Shown here: in pieces, positions 25,142 to 34,359 of the stretch | How positions within the stretch are numbered: position 1 is the stretch's first letter | Layout: every line of letters starts with the position of its first letter | From: JBDTSW01 sp963758845 | GTDB lineage: Bacteria; Actinomycetota; Thermoleophilia; Solirubrobacterales; 70-9 | NCBI GenBank assembly: GCA_963758845.1 | Contig: CAVWWX010000002.1 | Span: 682,001-746,000 of the forward strand | Length of the DNA stretch: 64,000 nt | Direction: 5' to 3' | Notes under the pieces: generated by a model | Database searches by the model: none | Seen by the model: the letters and a program-made list of their open reading frames with translations, nothing else | What the model was told of the DNA's origin: nothing | Position numbers and translations under genes: made by a program

Positions 25142-25949
25142 GCCGCGGATGCGGGCCGACACGGCCTGAGCCTGAGCGCGTGCGCGCTCCTGGGGATACG
25201 ATGCGCGACGTGTTGCGCTGCAGCTCGCGGCGTACATCGCACGTGGCCGGGTTGAGCTCCAGCAGGGTGCGCGCAGGTCGAAGCTCGCGTCCATGAGTGC
25301 CCCAGCTCGACCGCGCTGCCCCGCGAGGAGATCGCCCGGCGGTCCTTGCAGCTCGGCGAGCTCGAGACATGGCCGTGTTCGCGGCTGGGCCCTCGAGCCG
25401 GCCGCGAGTGCGCGGTCCCGGATGCTTCCGCGGCCGCCGGGCAGAGTAGGCGATGAACAGGGCGGGGAGCGAGGCAGGGTCGAGGCGCTCGACGCGCGCG
25501 CCCTCGGCGAAGTCCATCAGCATGAGGCCGCCGTGGGCCTGTACGTAGCGGTCCTGAGGGCCGGCAGGCGATCCCCAGGCGCTCGCGCTCGGACGGCCAG
25601 CGCGGCCGCCGCGAGCGCGGTCCGGGCCCGAGGCGCCACGCCGAGATGAGCCGACAGGGCCCGCATGGCGGCGATCACGATCGCGCTCGAGCCGCCCATC
25701 CCGACCTGGCGGGGGATCGTCGTCTCGCAGAAAAGGCTGGGAGCCTCGCCGGCGGCAGTCGCTCGCCCGGGAATGAGTCGTATCGCCGCTCGTGCAGCAG
25801 CTCGGTGGGCTGGCCGTCCGGCTTCACGGGGGAGTCGACCACCCGCACCGTCAGCGGCGAAGTCCTCGATCGTCGTGGCGAGGACCGCTCCCGCCGCGAC
25901 ATCCGACGGATTGCCGGCACAGGGCCACCCGAGCGTTCGCGCTGCCCAT
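25142..25949 (-). pseudogene. GHMP kinase (glucuronokinase/mevalonate-kinase-like), multiply frameshifted
   Basis: Pieces of one protein lie in all three minus-strand frames in the correct order: AGNPSDVAAGAVLATTIEDF, VRVVDSPVKPDGQPTELLHE, ETTIPRQVGMGGSSAIVIAA (the GHMP ATP-binding motif), then LMLMDFAEGARVERLDPASL, and finally LMDASFDLR with TLLELNPATC. At least five frame changes are needed. GHMP kinases phosphorylate small sugars or mevalonate-like alcohols. The start is probably the ATG at 25949 (MGSANARV). This is either a decaying gene or a stretch of poor sequence; the anomalous region begins 1.3 kb further on. Confidence 0.7.
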
Positions 25950-26026
25950 CGGCCGGCCTGCGGCTTCATCGGCTCGATCGTATACGGGAAGTTGACCGCG
26001 ACCGGCCGCGGGCGTACGATCGATCG

Positions 26027-27109
26027 GTGGCCCCGAAGCGCGTCATCGCCCACCTCGACATGGATGCCTTCTACGTCGCGGTCGAGCTGCTGCGCCGCCC
26101 CGAGCTGCGCGGCAAGCCGGTGGTCGTGGCCGGCTCGGGCCCCCGCGCCGTGGTGACGACCGCGTCGTATGAGGCACGGCCCTTCGGCGTCGGCTCGGCG
26201 ATGCCGGCCGGCCTGGCGCGCCGGCGTTGTCCCGACGCGGTCTTCATCCCGCCCGATCACGCCTACTACCGGGCGAAGTCGCAGGACGTCCGCGAGGTCG
26301 TGGCCCGCCTGGAACGCCCGGGGGAGTGGGTCTCGCTCGACGAGGTGTACCTCGACCTGACCGGCGAGCCCTACCCGATCGAGGCCATGAGCGGCCTCAT
26401 TCGGGCGATCCGCGAAGAGACGGGCCTGGACGCCTCGGTGGGGATCGGGCCGAACAAGCTCGTGGCCAAGGTCGCCTCGGATGCCGAGAAGCCCCGCGGC
26501 TTCGTCGTGCTCAATCGCGAGCAGGCGGCCGAGCGCTTCGCGGGCGAGGCGCCGCGGCTCCTTCCCGGCATCGGCCCGAAGACCGCCGAGCGCCTGGAGG
26601 GCTATGGCGTGCGCACGATCGGCACGCTCCAGCACTGCACCCTGCCTGGCCTGTGCGAGCGCTTCGGTGAGCGCCAGGGCCGCTACCTCCACGAGCTCGC
26701 TCACTTCCGCCACGACTCGCCGGTCACCACCGACCGGGTCGCCAAATCGCGCTCGGTGGAATCGACGTTCGATCGCGACGTCTCGGCCGTCGACGAGCTC
26801 GAGGCGATCCTGCGTGAGCAGTCCGAGCGCCTCGCTCGCACCTTGGCCAAGCGGGGTGCCCGTGGGCGGACCGTCGGGATCAAGGTGCGCTACGACGACT
26901 TCAGCACCCTCACCCGGGCTCGGACGCTTGCCGAGCACACCAACGACGCGCGCGAGATCGCCGAGGTGGCGGTCGAGCTGCTGCGGGAGAACCGGCCGGA
27001 GCGTCCCGTGCGCTTGCTCGGGGTCCGGGTGGCGAGCTTCGCCGACGAAGGCGCCGCCGCCGCACCCGCCGCACCCGACGAGCCGCAGACCTCGCTCGCA
27101 GTTGGCTGA
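26027..27109 (+). CDS. dinB: DNA polymerase IV (Y-family translesion polymerase)
   Basis: 360 residues from the GTG at 26027. Catalytic acidic residues are Asp11 in HLDMDAFYVAVE and Asp105-Glu106 in VSLDEVYLD. SYEARPFGVGSAMP is the finger region, GIGPKTAERLEGYGVRTIG the helix-hairpin-helix, and the little-finger domain runs from about residue 235. It copies past damaged bases without proofreading. The C-terminus ends QTSLAVG; the beta-clamp motif often found there is not obvious. It is intact although the gene before it and the region after it are broken. Confidence 0.93.
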   Translation: MAPKRVIAHLDMDAFYVAVELLRRPELRGKPVVVAGSGPRAVVTTASYEARPFGVGSAMPAGLARRRCPDAVFIPPDHAYYRAKSQDVREVVARLERPGEWVSLDEVYLDLTGEPYPIEAMSGLIRAIREETGLDASVGIGPNKLVAKVASDAEKPRGFVVLNREQAAERFAGEAPRLLPGIGPKTAERLEGYGVRTIGTLQHCTLPGLCERFGERQGRYLHELAHFRHDSPVTTDRVAKSRSVESTFDRDVSAVDELEAILREQSERLARTLAKRGARGRTVGIKVRYDDFSTLTRARTLAEHTNDAREIAEVAVELLRENRPERPVRLLGVRVASFADEGAAAAPAAPDEPQTSLAVG

Positions 27110-27290
27110 CTCCGACGAACAGCCGATCCCGGCCGCGAACGCGCTCCAGGCCTGCCGCCGCAAGCGCCGGTTCGAGACCGAGCGCGAGGCCGACGACGCC
27201 GTCTATGCGGCCCGGATGGAGGGCCGGACGCTCGGCATCTACCACTGCGAGTGGTGCGGCGGCTGGCACCTCACGAGCCGCCGACCTTGA
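27102..27290 (+). CDS. Small zinc-ribbon-like protein, 62 aa
   Basis: TTG start overlapping the dinB stop by eight bases. Cys18, His48, Cys49, Cys52 and His56 (CRRKRRF, later YHCEWCGGWHLT) suggest one metal site. The rest is basic and helical. No catalytic function is recognised. The tight overlap implies co-translation with dinB. It is the last undamaged gene before the purine-rich region. Confidence 0.55.
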   Translation: MADSDEQPIPAANALQACRRKRRFETEREADDAVYAARMEGRTLGIYHCEWCGGWHLTSRRP

Positions 27291-27329
27291 GCGCCGACCC
27301 CACTCATGGCAGCGCGGGCTCTCCGGGTG

Positions 27330-27715
27330 AGAGGAGAGAAGTGAAGATAGAGTGGAGAAGAGGGCTTGCATGCTGAGGAGGGGGTGGGAGGAGATCGCGA
27401 CTAGCACTTCTGGGAAAGGGAGGCGTCGAAGAGAGGGGCTGTAGGGGTAGAGATTAGGAAGAAGAGAGAAATATAAGACAGAGATAAATAGGGCAAGAAA
27501 AGAGTTATGGTGCAAAAATAGAGAGACATAGGCACAAATAGAAGGGAATAAGAAGAAGAGAGAGAAGAGAAAAAATAGAAAGGAAAAAGATTGTAAGAGA
27601 AGAATATGAAAGATAGAGTTTATGGAAAGAAGAAATGGATAGAAAAAAGGAGGTAGTAAAGTAAGAGTAAGACTGGCTAAATATAGAGAGGAGATGAAAT
27701 AAGGCTAGACAATGC
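27330..27715 (+). other. Purine-rich tract 1, no gene readable
   Basis: After about 27330 the plus strand becomes mostly A and G (runs such as GAAGAAGAGAGAGAAGAG), with C nearly absent, in strong contrast to the GC-rich surroundings. Stops occur in all plus frames. The minus-strand frame is Ser/Leu/Phe-rich low complexity with no family resemblance. It adjoins the 3' end of msrA and may be converted sequence of a gene I cannot identify. Confidence 0.7.
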
Positions 27716-28251
27716 TGTGTAGTCGCTCTGGCTGAGATAGGCCGCGGTCTCGCGATGTGGCAGCTTCCAGCGCGGCCGTGGGTAGTGGCACGTGTAGCCG
27801 TTTGGGTAGTGCTGGAGGTAGTCCTGGTGCTCGGCCTCGGCCTCCCAGAACGGGACGGCCTCGCTGATCACGGTTACGACCTTGCCGGGCCAAAGGCCTG
27901 AGGCGTCGACGTCGGCGATCGTGTCCTCGGCGACCTCGCGCTGCTCGTCGCTCGCATAGAAGATCTCGGAGCGGTAGGCAGAGCCGATGTCGTTGCCCTG
28001 GCGGTCCTTGGTCGTCGGGTCATGAATCTGGAAGAAGAACTCGAGGATGTCGCGGTAGGAGATGCGCTCGGGGTCGAAGACGATCTCGACCGCCTCGGCG
28101 TGACCGGGATGGTTCGCGTAGGTCGGGTTGTCGTTCTCACCGCCGGTGTATCCGACCGGGTGGAGATGACTCCGTCGCGGCGGCGCAGCAGCTCCTGAAC
28201 GCCACAGAAGAAACCTCAGGCGAGGATCGCGGTCTCGGTGTTGTCGCTCAT
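27716..28251 (-). pseudogene. msrA: Peptide methionine sulfoxide reductase A, damaged
   Basis: Starts MSDNTETAILA at 28251 with AAAGGA upstream, then meets a stop where GCFWG, the catalytic Cys motif, should be: the observed reading is stop-GFFCG. A one-base loss near 28150 shifts the frame. Afterwards it reads normally: NHPGHAEAVEIVFDPERISY, EFFFQIHDPT, RQGNDIGSAYRSEIFY, then AEAEHQDYLQHYPNGYTCHY. The C-terminus merges into the purine tract. MsrA repairs oxidised methionine. As written the gene cannot make an active enzyme. Confidence 0.85.
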
Positions 28252-28413
28252 CGGATGGTCCTTTCTAAGAAGAAATGTTGAAGACGAGTCTCGGAAGGAA
28301 AGATAAAAAGTCAATAGAAAGACTGGCTGATGGAGGAAACTGTCTGCACAAACTTAGCAGCGCAAAGAGGCAGGAGCAGAATATGCGTAGGCGACAGACA
28401 AGAAAGGAACGAA

Positions 28414-29303
28414 ATGAGCGAAAAGGAAGGCACAGACGAAGACAAGGGGGACGAGGAGAGCGATCTGACAATCACAGAGTGGAAGGTAGAGAAGATAGAG
28501 AAGGAGAAAGAAAAAGGCAAGCAGCAGATAGTCTTAGTACACGGCCTCTGGCTGTAGCAGAACAGCTGGAACGAGTGGCGCGAGGTGTTCGAGGAGAAGA
28601 GTAATGTAACCGCCGCAACTGGGTGGAAGGACGATAAAGAGAGCACAGAGGAGGCAAAGGAGAACGAAGAGGTGTTCGCAGAGAAGTAGATCGGAGAGAT
28701 AGCAGACCACTACGAGGAGGTCATAAGGGCACTCGATAAGAAGCGAGCGATCATCGGCCATTAGTAAGACGGACTGATGACAGAGAGACTCGCGGGAAGC
28801 GGCCTCGCGGTCGAGTAGGTGCAGATCAGCGACGCCAAATTCAGGGGCGTGTTGCAGCTGCCGTACTCGGCGCTGAAGACGGCTAAGGTAGAACAACGCA
28901 ACAACGCGAACCGCAACAACGAGGTGCCACTCACCTACGACAGTACAGGTACAGCTAAGAAAAAATGATAGACGACGATGAGGAAAAAGAGATGTATGAG
29001 AAGAACTAGGTAAAAGGGAAGGGAAAGGTGCTATAAAAGGAGGAGAAAGAGAAAATAAACGAGAGGACAGAGGAAAAGGTAGACAAGAAGAAAAAAGAGA
29101 GAGGAAAGATGCTGAAAGAAGAGGAGGAGAAGGAAAACAAGGTAAAGTAAGAGATAGAAAAAGAGTAGTAAAAAAGAGAGAAGAAAAACGAGGGAGTAAA
29201 AGAGGTGTAAGAGAAAGAGGGAAGAGGAAACTAGCTATGCATAGATAAAGGCTGGAGAGACGTATGCAACAAGGAGATAGAGAAAGTAAAGAGGTACGTG
29301 TAG
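28414..29303 (+). pseudogene. Alpha/beta hydrolase 1, converted by pyrimidine-to-purine changes
   Basis: The frame opens at ATG 28414 and gives IVLVHGLWL, then stops and substitutions. HYEEVIRALDKKRAIIGH is followed by two stops where the nucleophile motif GHSxGG belongs (28759-28776). LQLPYSALKTAK and NANRNNEVPLTY follow. One base is lost near 28941. The following purine-rich stretch is the same gene: EEKEMYEKN, KGKGKVL, TEEKVDK, KKNEGVKEV, then DKGWRDVCNKEIEKVKRYV and a stop at 29301. The total fits the family's 290-odd residues, so the tract replaces coding sequence and does not interrupt it. Confidence 0.75.
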
Positions 29304-29342
29304 GAAAGGCTGCTAGAATAAAAAAAGAGGAAAGGAATACCC

Positions 29343-30148
29343 ATGAGCAATGCCTCTCCTCCCGACAGCATCGTCCTGGTCCACGGATTCTGGGTGACCA
29401 CGCGTAGATGGGAGAAGTGGATCGCCCACTATGAGGCGAAGGGATACAAGGTGATCGCGCACGCCTAAACCGGCTTCGAGGTGGAGGTGGAGGCGTTGAA
29501 CGAAGATGACACGCCCATCGTGGAAGCGCGCGTGCCGGCGATAGTCGAGAACTTCGAGAACGCAATCAAAGGAGCTGGATTCAGAGCCGATCATCATAGG
29601 CCACTCAGCGGGAGGCGCGTTCACTCAGGTGCTCTTGGACCACGGCTACGGTGCGGCTGGTGTGGCGATGAACTCGGCGCCGACGGAAGGGGTGCGGATC
29701 GTGCCACCGTCTCAGGTGAAGTCCACGTGGCCCGTGATGAAAAACACGGCGAACCACCACAAGGCGGTGGGTTACACGTTAGAGCAGTGGAACTACGCAT
29801 TCACCAACGGGATTGCCGGAGGAGCAAGCACGGGAGCTCTACGAGCGGTACCACATACCTGCGTCAGGCCGAATACTGTTTGACAGCGTAACGGCCAACT
29901 TCATTCCGGGGCCGCAAGGGACGGCGGTGAATTACAAGAACGACGACCGTGCTCCGCTGCTGTTCGTGTCCGGCAGCGAGGACCGCCTCATGCCGCCGTC
30001 GATCCAGCGGTCCAACCACAAGCACTACAAGTCAGACACCGTTACGGAGATCACCGAATACGAAGGGCCGCATCTGATGATGGCCGCGGACGGCTGGGAG
30101 AAGATCGCGGACGACGTGCTGGAGTGGGCAGTCGAGCACGCGCGGTGA
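29343..30148 (+). pseudogene. Alpha/beta hydrolase 2, frameshifted, tandem paralogue
   Basis: Begins at ATG 29343 (AAAGGAA upstream): DSIVLVHGFWVTTRRWEKW. An in-frame TAA at 29466 stands where TAC is expected (AYPGF region). One-base insertions near 29568 and 29812 change frame. The joined protein includes EPIIIGHSAGGAFTQVLLDH with the nucleophile Ser, EEQARELYERYHIPASGRIL, LLFVSGSEDRLMPP with the acidic residue, and EGPHLMMAADGW with the catalytic His. All active-site elements survive. It is related to hydrolase 1 and far less converted. Confidence 0.8.
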
Positions 30149-30178
30149 ATACGCCGCCTAACCCAGGAAAGGAACACC

Positions 30179-30926
30179 ATGAAGATCGTAGTAATCGGTG
30201 GAACTGGCCTGATCGGTTCGAAGATCGTGGCTTGTCTAAAGGAGGAAGACCACGAAGCCATAGACGGCGTCACCGGACACGGGAGTCAACACGCTCACCG
30301 GCGAGGGGCTCGCCGAGGTGCTCGAGGGCGCTTCGGTGGTGATAGACGTCTCGAACTCGCAGTCGTTAGAGGACGAGGCGGTAATGGATTTCTTCAAGAC
30401 CTCCACCGCCAACCTGCTGGCGGCCGAGGCCGAGGCCGGTGTGCGGCACTACGTCGCCCTATCGGTAGTAGGCACAGAGCGACTGACAGAGAGCGGCTAC
30501 TCAGAGCGAAGATCGCACAGGAGAAGCTGATAGAAGGATAAAAGATCACGTACACGATCGTACGCGCCACGCAGTTTTTCGAGTTCGTGAAGAGAATCGC
30601 GGAGGAGGCAACGGACGGGGACATAGTGCGGTTGGCGCATGTGCGGATACAGCAGATAGCGGCGGACGACGTGGCGGCGGCCGTGTGAGAGGTCAGACAG
30701 AGGCAGACAGCAGACGGCATCATCGAGATCGAAGGCCAGGAACAGATCGAGGTTCGACGAGTCATCGCGAAAGGTCTGACGGCGAAAGACGATCCCCGCA
30801 CCGTCGACGCCGACACGAAGGCGCGCTACTTCGGAGCGGTGCTGAAAGAGAGCACGCTGGTCCCGGAAAAGCAGTACACCTAGGCGAGATCCGATTCAGC
30901 GACTGGCAGGCGCAGCGCGCCAAGAA
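30179..30926 (+). pseudogene. NmrA-like SDR (NAD(P)-binding oxidoreductase), frameshifted
   Basis: MKIVVIGGTGLIGSKIVA at 30179 is an intact Rossmann motif. After a base insertion near 30269 it continues GVNTLTGEGLAEVLEGASVV, DVSNSQSLEDEAVMDFFKTS and GVRHYVALSVVGTERLTES. A base loss near 30500 leads to AKIAQEKLIEG, a TAA, then ITYTIVRATQFFEFVKRIAE, KGLTAKDDPRTV and finally LGEIRFSDWQAQ. At least three indels and two stops. The family acts as NAD(P)-dependent sugar or quinone reductases or as redox-sensing regulators. Confidence 0.75.
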
Positions 30927-32015
30927 GAAGAAAAAAGGAAATAAGAGGAAGAAGAGATACTAGGAAGGAGAGAGAGATATGAAAGAAGAGGAGAGGAAGA
31001 AGAGAAGATAAAAAAGGTAAGAAGGATATAAGACGAGATGTAGAGGTGGGAAGAAGAGAAGATATAGAAAAGAGACAAAAAAGACTAAGAGCTAAAAATA
31101 AAAGACTAAGAAAAATAAGGAGACAAAAAAAAAGGATAAGACGGAGAAGAGGAATAAGAAAAAATAAAAAGAGACTAAGAAGACGGTAAATGGGAGGAGA
31201 AAGAAGACTAAAAAGACGAAGGTGAAGAAATAGAAGAAAAAGGGAGAAAGAGAGGCAAAGAGAAGAAAAAGGGAAAGGAGAAAGAGGTGAAGTAAGCGCA
31301 GTGAGGAAGAAAGAAGAGGGAGATAAGACGAGATGAAGAGATTATAACGAAAAGGAAAAGGTAAAAGAAGAAAAAGGGAGAGAGGGAGAGAAAGGATAGA
31401 AATACTAGAAAAGGTAGAAGAGAGAGAAAAAAAAGAGAGAGAGGAAGATAAAGAACAAAGAGAGGAGGAAAGAAGAAAGGAAAAAGAAAAGGAAGAAGGA
31501 GACTAGATAAGGCAGCTAAAAAAGGGAAGGGAGGAAAAGGTAGAAGAGAAAGGAAAGAGAAAAAGAAGAGACGAGCTAAAAGAGAAAAGAAAGGAGGAAG
31601 AGGAGAGATGGAGAAAAGGGAAGGGAAGGCTAGAGAAGAGAGTATGAGACGAAAAAGATCGCCCATACAGAAAGAGAAACAAGAAGAAGATGGGTAGATA
31701 GTAGAAGAAGAGAGACACGAGATAGAAAAGGATATAGACGAAGAAGAAAATGGAGAAGAAGAGGAGAAGGAAGAGAGACTGCTAGAGAGACAACAACAAA
31801 GAAGAGACAGAGAAAGAAACAGAGACTAGTACGCTAGACTGCGATGCGACGACGGTAGACTAGGCGGCCATTGATAATAAGGGAAGAAGATAAGGTAAAG
31901 TAGATAAAGGCTAAAGAGGGAAAAGAGACGAAAGGGAAAAGCTATAAAGAGAGGAGAAGAGAGAAGAGAGGAGAGAAAAAAAAGGTAGATAGATAATAAA
32001 AGAGAAGAGGAGAAA
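30927..32015 (+). other. Purine-rich tract 2, 1.1 kb
   Basis: Nearly pure A/G on the plus strand with occasional TA and isolated C. A short patch near 31825-31880 (CGATGCGACGACGG, GGCGGCCATTG) has normal composition. By analogy with hydrolase 1 and LtrA, this may be one or two converted genes of up to 360 codons, but I could not recognise a protein. The plus-strand frames are Lys/Glu/Arg repeats and the minus-strand frames Ser/Leu/Phe repeats; none should be called as genes. Confidence 0.7.
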
Positions 32016-33230
32016 GAGAAGAGAGAGATAGAAAAGGAGCTAAAGAAAAAAAGAGAAAAGGGAGAGGGAGAGAAAAGAGAGACGACATAAGAGCTGTACT
32101 AAGACAAAGAATAAGACTAAGAGGAAAAAAAGATGTAGAAAGAAATGCTAGAGCAAATAGACTGGAAGGGAGAAGAAGAGAAGGCTAAAAAGATAGAGGA
32201 GGTGTACTGGGAGAGGACTAACAAGACGTGGATGACCAAATGGTAAGAAAAAGACAAAGAGAAGGTAAGGCTAGTGCTGGTGTTAGTGATGCTAGCGAGA
32301 TTGTTGATGTCGGTAGCGATAAAGGACGGATAAGGCGAGAACGAGCTGATGTTAGAGTGCGCGTATTAGGGTCTACAGATAGGGCGAAACGAGTTAGTAG
32401 TCGCGGTCACGACACGAGGCAGGTACAAACAGAACTTCCGCCAGATCTTTGCATGGAGCATCCTCTCGGCGCCGCTGTGGGTCGCGGGCGGCATCGTCGA
32501 CTCGGAGGCGTTGCGCTGGGCTCTGTGGCTGGGTGCTCTCGCGCTTGACCTAGCCGCGCCGCTCGAGACGTATTGGCTGCCGGGCGTGGGCGCTACCCCC
32601 ATGAGTCAGTGGCAGATCGAGGGCGCACATTTCGGCGAGCGCTTCCAGCTGTTCGTGATCATCGCGCTCGGCGAGAGCATCGTTCTCGCAGGGCGCCACC
32701 GCCTCGGATACGGGACTGAGCCTCGACGTCGTCAGCGCGCTGCTGCTCGCCTTCCTCTGCTCGACGGCGCTCTGGTGGCTGTACTTCGGCCAGATCGCGG
32801 ACAGGGTGCTGGAGGGGATACGCGCTGCCAGCGTCCAAGCAGCGGGGACAAGATCGGCCGCGACATCTACACCTACCTGCACCTCGCGATCGTGGCTGGC
32901 ATCGTCTTGGTCGCGGTTGGCGATGAGCTCGTGATCGCGCACCAGACGGACCCGCTGCACGATTCGGGAGCGCTCGTCACACTCGGCGGACCGGCGCTCT
33001 TCCTCGCCGGGCTGATGGCCACTGAGACGCCAGGCTAGGCCACGCCGAGAGCCTGCGGCGAGCCGTGGTGGTCATCGCGCTACTCGCCGCCGTGCCGCTC
33101 GCCGCCGGCGCCGACGGTCTGGTCGCGGCGGGGGTGCTCACCGCGCTGCTGGCCGCGCTCGTGATCGCGGAGCAGCTGCGCGGCGAGTCCTTAACAAAAA
33201 AAAAAAAGAAAAAAGAGAAGAAGAGAGAGG
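32016..33230 (+). pseudogene. Low-temperature-requirement A (LtrA) membrane protein, damaged
   Basis: The N-terminal 70 residues lie in purine-rich sequence but keep spacing: E-L-Y then D, later EMLEQIDWKG and EVYWERTNKTWMTKW. The protein then becomes clear: KVRLVLVLVMLARLLMSVAI, GLQIGRNELVVAV, NFRQIFAWSILSAPLWVAGG, IEGAHFGERFQLFVIIALGE, TALWWLYFGQIADRV and YTYLHLAIVAGIVLVAVGDE. Indels occur near 32695, 32835 and 33015. The C-terminus (ALLAALVIAEQLRGESL) runs into poly-A and G. LtrA proteins are multi-pass membrane proteins of uncertain role. The start at about 32016 is estimated from family length. Confidence 0.75.
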
Positions 33231-33400
33231 AGGAGAGGAGAGGGAGAGAAGAAAGAGGAGAGGGAAAAAGGGAAGAGAGGGGAAGGGGGGAGAGGAGAGA
33301 GGGAAGGGGAAGGGGGAGAGGAGGAGGGGGGGGAGGGGGGGGGAGAGAGGGGGGGGAGAGGGGGGAGAGAGGGGAGAGAAAGAGGCGCAGCGGAGAGGAA
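33194..33400 (+). repeat. Poly-A followed by G-rich purine tract
   Basis: A run of A (from about 33194) passes into AGAGGAGAGG and then into long G runs (GGGGGGGAGGGGGGGGGAGAG). It lies across the expected 3' end of ltrA. G-quadruplex folding is possible on paper. The abrupt change from normal GC-rich code to a homopolymer in mid-gene points to the same process that made the other purine tracts. Confidence 0.65.
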
Positions 33401-33694
33401 AGGGAGGTCGGGATAGAGCCCCGCGAGCAGGTGGGTGGTAGAGACGTGACGTGGGGCGAAGAGGACGCGCCCGGCGTGGGCGACCAGGTGAGGATGAGAC
33501 AGCGGTGGCGATGCAGCGTCAGATAGCGTCGACGAAGTCGGCACATAGAGTCCTCGACATGACTCGCGCGTGACGCCATCAGCCCCCAGATCCTACGACC
33601 GGATCCGCCAGAGCGAACAGAGATTGCCAACGGGCTCGCCGTCGACGAACGCGCTAGTCACCTCCAACTAGCGAGATAGCTGCTTTGGACGAGG
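33401..33694. other. No gene assigned
   Basis: Composition returns to normal. A minus-strand frame gives LVAHAGRVLFAPRHVSTTHL, and other frames carry fragments such as SALVDGEP, but I can neither join them nor assign a family. This is probably remnants of a broken minus-strand gene whose other end lies in the G-rich tract. Confidence 0.4.
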
Positions 33695-33710
33695 AGCGGC
33701 TTAAGCCGCT
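33695..33710. promoter_or_regulatory. 16-bp perfect palindrome AGCGGCTTAAGCCGCT
   Basis: A perfect palindrome about 195 bp before the coiled-coil gene. Operator or hairpin are both possible. No partner regulator is evident. Confidence 0.3.
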
Positions 33711-33905
33711 TGCATGGGAAGCGGACATCCGAGAGATGATGTGCAGGCGATTGTCGGAGGCAAACGTCGGGTGGTGAGGGCCTTCTTCGCGCCGCTGGAT
33801 ATATCGGGGCGCCGGGTGTATGGTCGATGTACCGAGGGTCGTTCGCGAGCTGAGTCTCGGGTAGGGGGTCGAAGGATCCGCAGTCACGACCAGAAGGGAG
33901 CTGCT

Positions 33906-34359
33906 ATGGCTCTATCGGATGAACTGAACAAGGTGGCCGCACGCGCCAAGGAGGCGGAAGACACGCGGCCGCGGCGCAGAGCAAGGGGAAGGCCGACCTC
34001 GAGGCCGACGTCGAGAACGCCCGCGCGTGGCTGAGGCCCAGGCCGACACGCTGCACGAATCGGCCGACGCGAATCGGGCCAGAATCTCCGCCTGGTGGCA
34101 CGATGTGCAGCGCTCGTGGAGCGAGCACGTGGCGGCACTGAAGGAGGACCTGAGCGACCGCAGGGCCGAGCATGACGTCGACCGGGCGAACAGGAGGGCG
34201 GAGAACGCCGAGGGTGACGCCGCCTTCGCGATCGACTACGCCATCGCGGCGATCGGGGAAGCAGAGTACGCGGTGCTCGACGCGTCCCTAGCAAGGATGG
34301 AGGCCGACGAGCTCGCCGGGGCCAAGCGCTTAACGACGGGCGTCTTGAAACAGGAATAG
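33906..34359 (+). pseudogene. Actinobacterial coiled-coil protein, frameshifted
   Basis: ATG at 33906 with AAGGGAG upstream: MALSDELNKVAARAKEAED. Frame changes near 33963 and 34026 lead through AAAQSKGKADLEADVENAR to AEAQADTLHESADANRARIS, WWHDVQRSWSEHVAALKEDL, RAEHDVDRANRRAENAEGDA and ending TTGVLKQE. The whole chain is charged helix, about 150 residues. Similar small helical proteins are widespread in actinobacteria without known function. The damage is indels only; base composition is normal here. Confidence 0.7.

Noticed and set aside
28534..29565. A 343-residue minus-strand frame rich in Ser, Leu and Phe
   Set aside because: It is the complement of the purine tract and of the plus-strand hydrolase code; low complexity and no family features.
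31208..31718. Minus-strand frames of up to 152 residues made of Ser/Leu/Phe/Pro
   Set aside because: Any pure A/G plus strand gives open T/C-rich frames on the other strand; not evidence for genes or membrane proteins.
33300..33370. Functional G-quadruplex element
   Set aside because: The G runs lie in a region whose sequence is itself doubtful, across the end of ltrA; not claimed as a feature.
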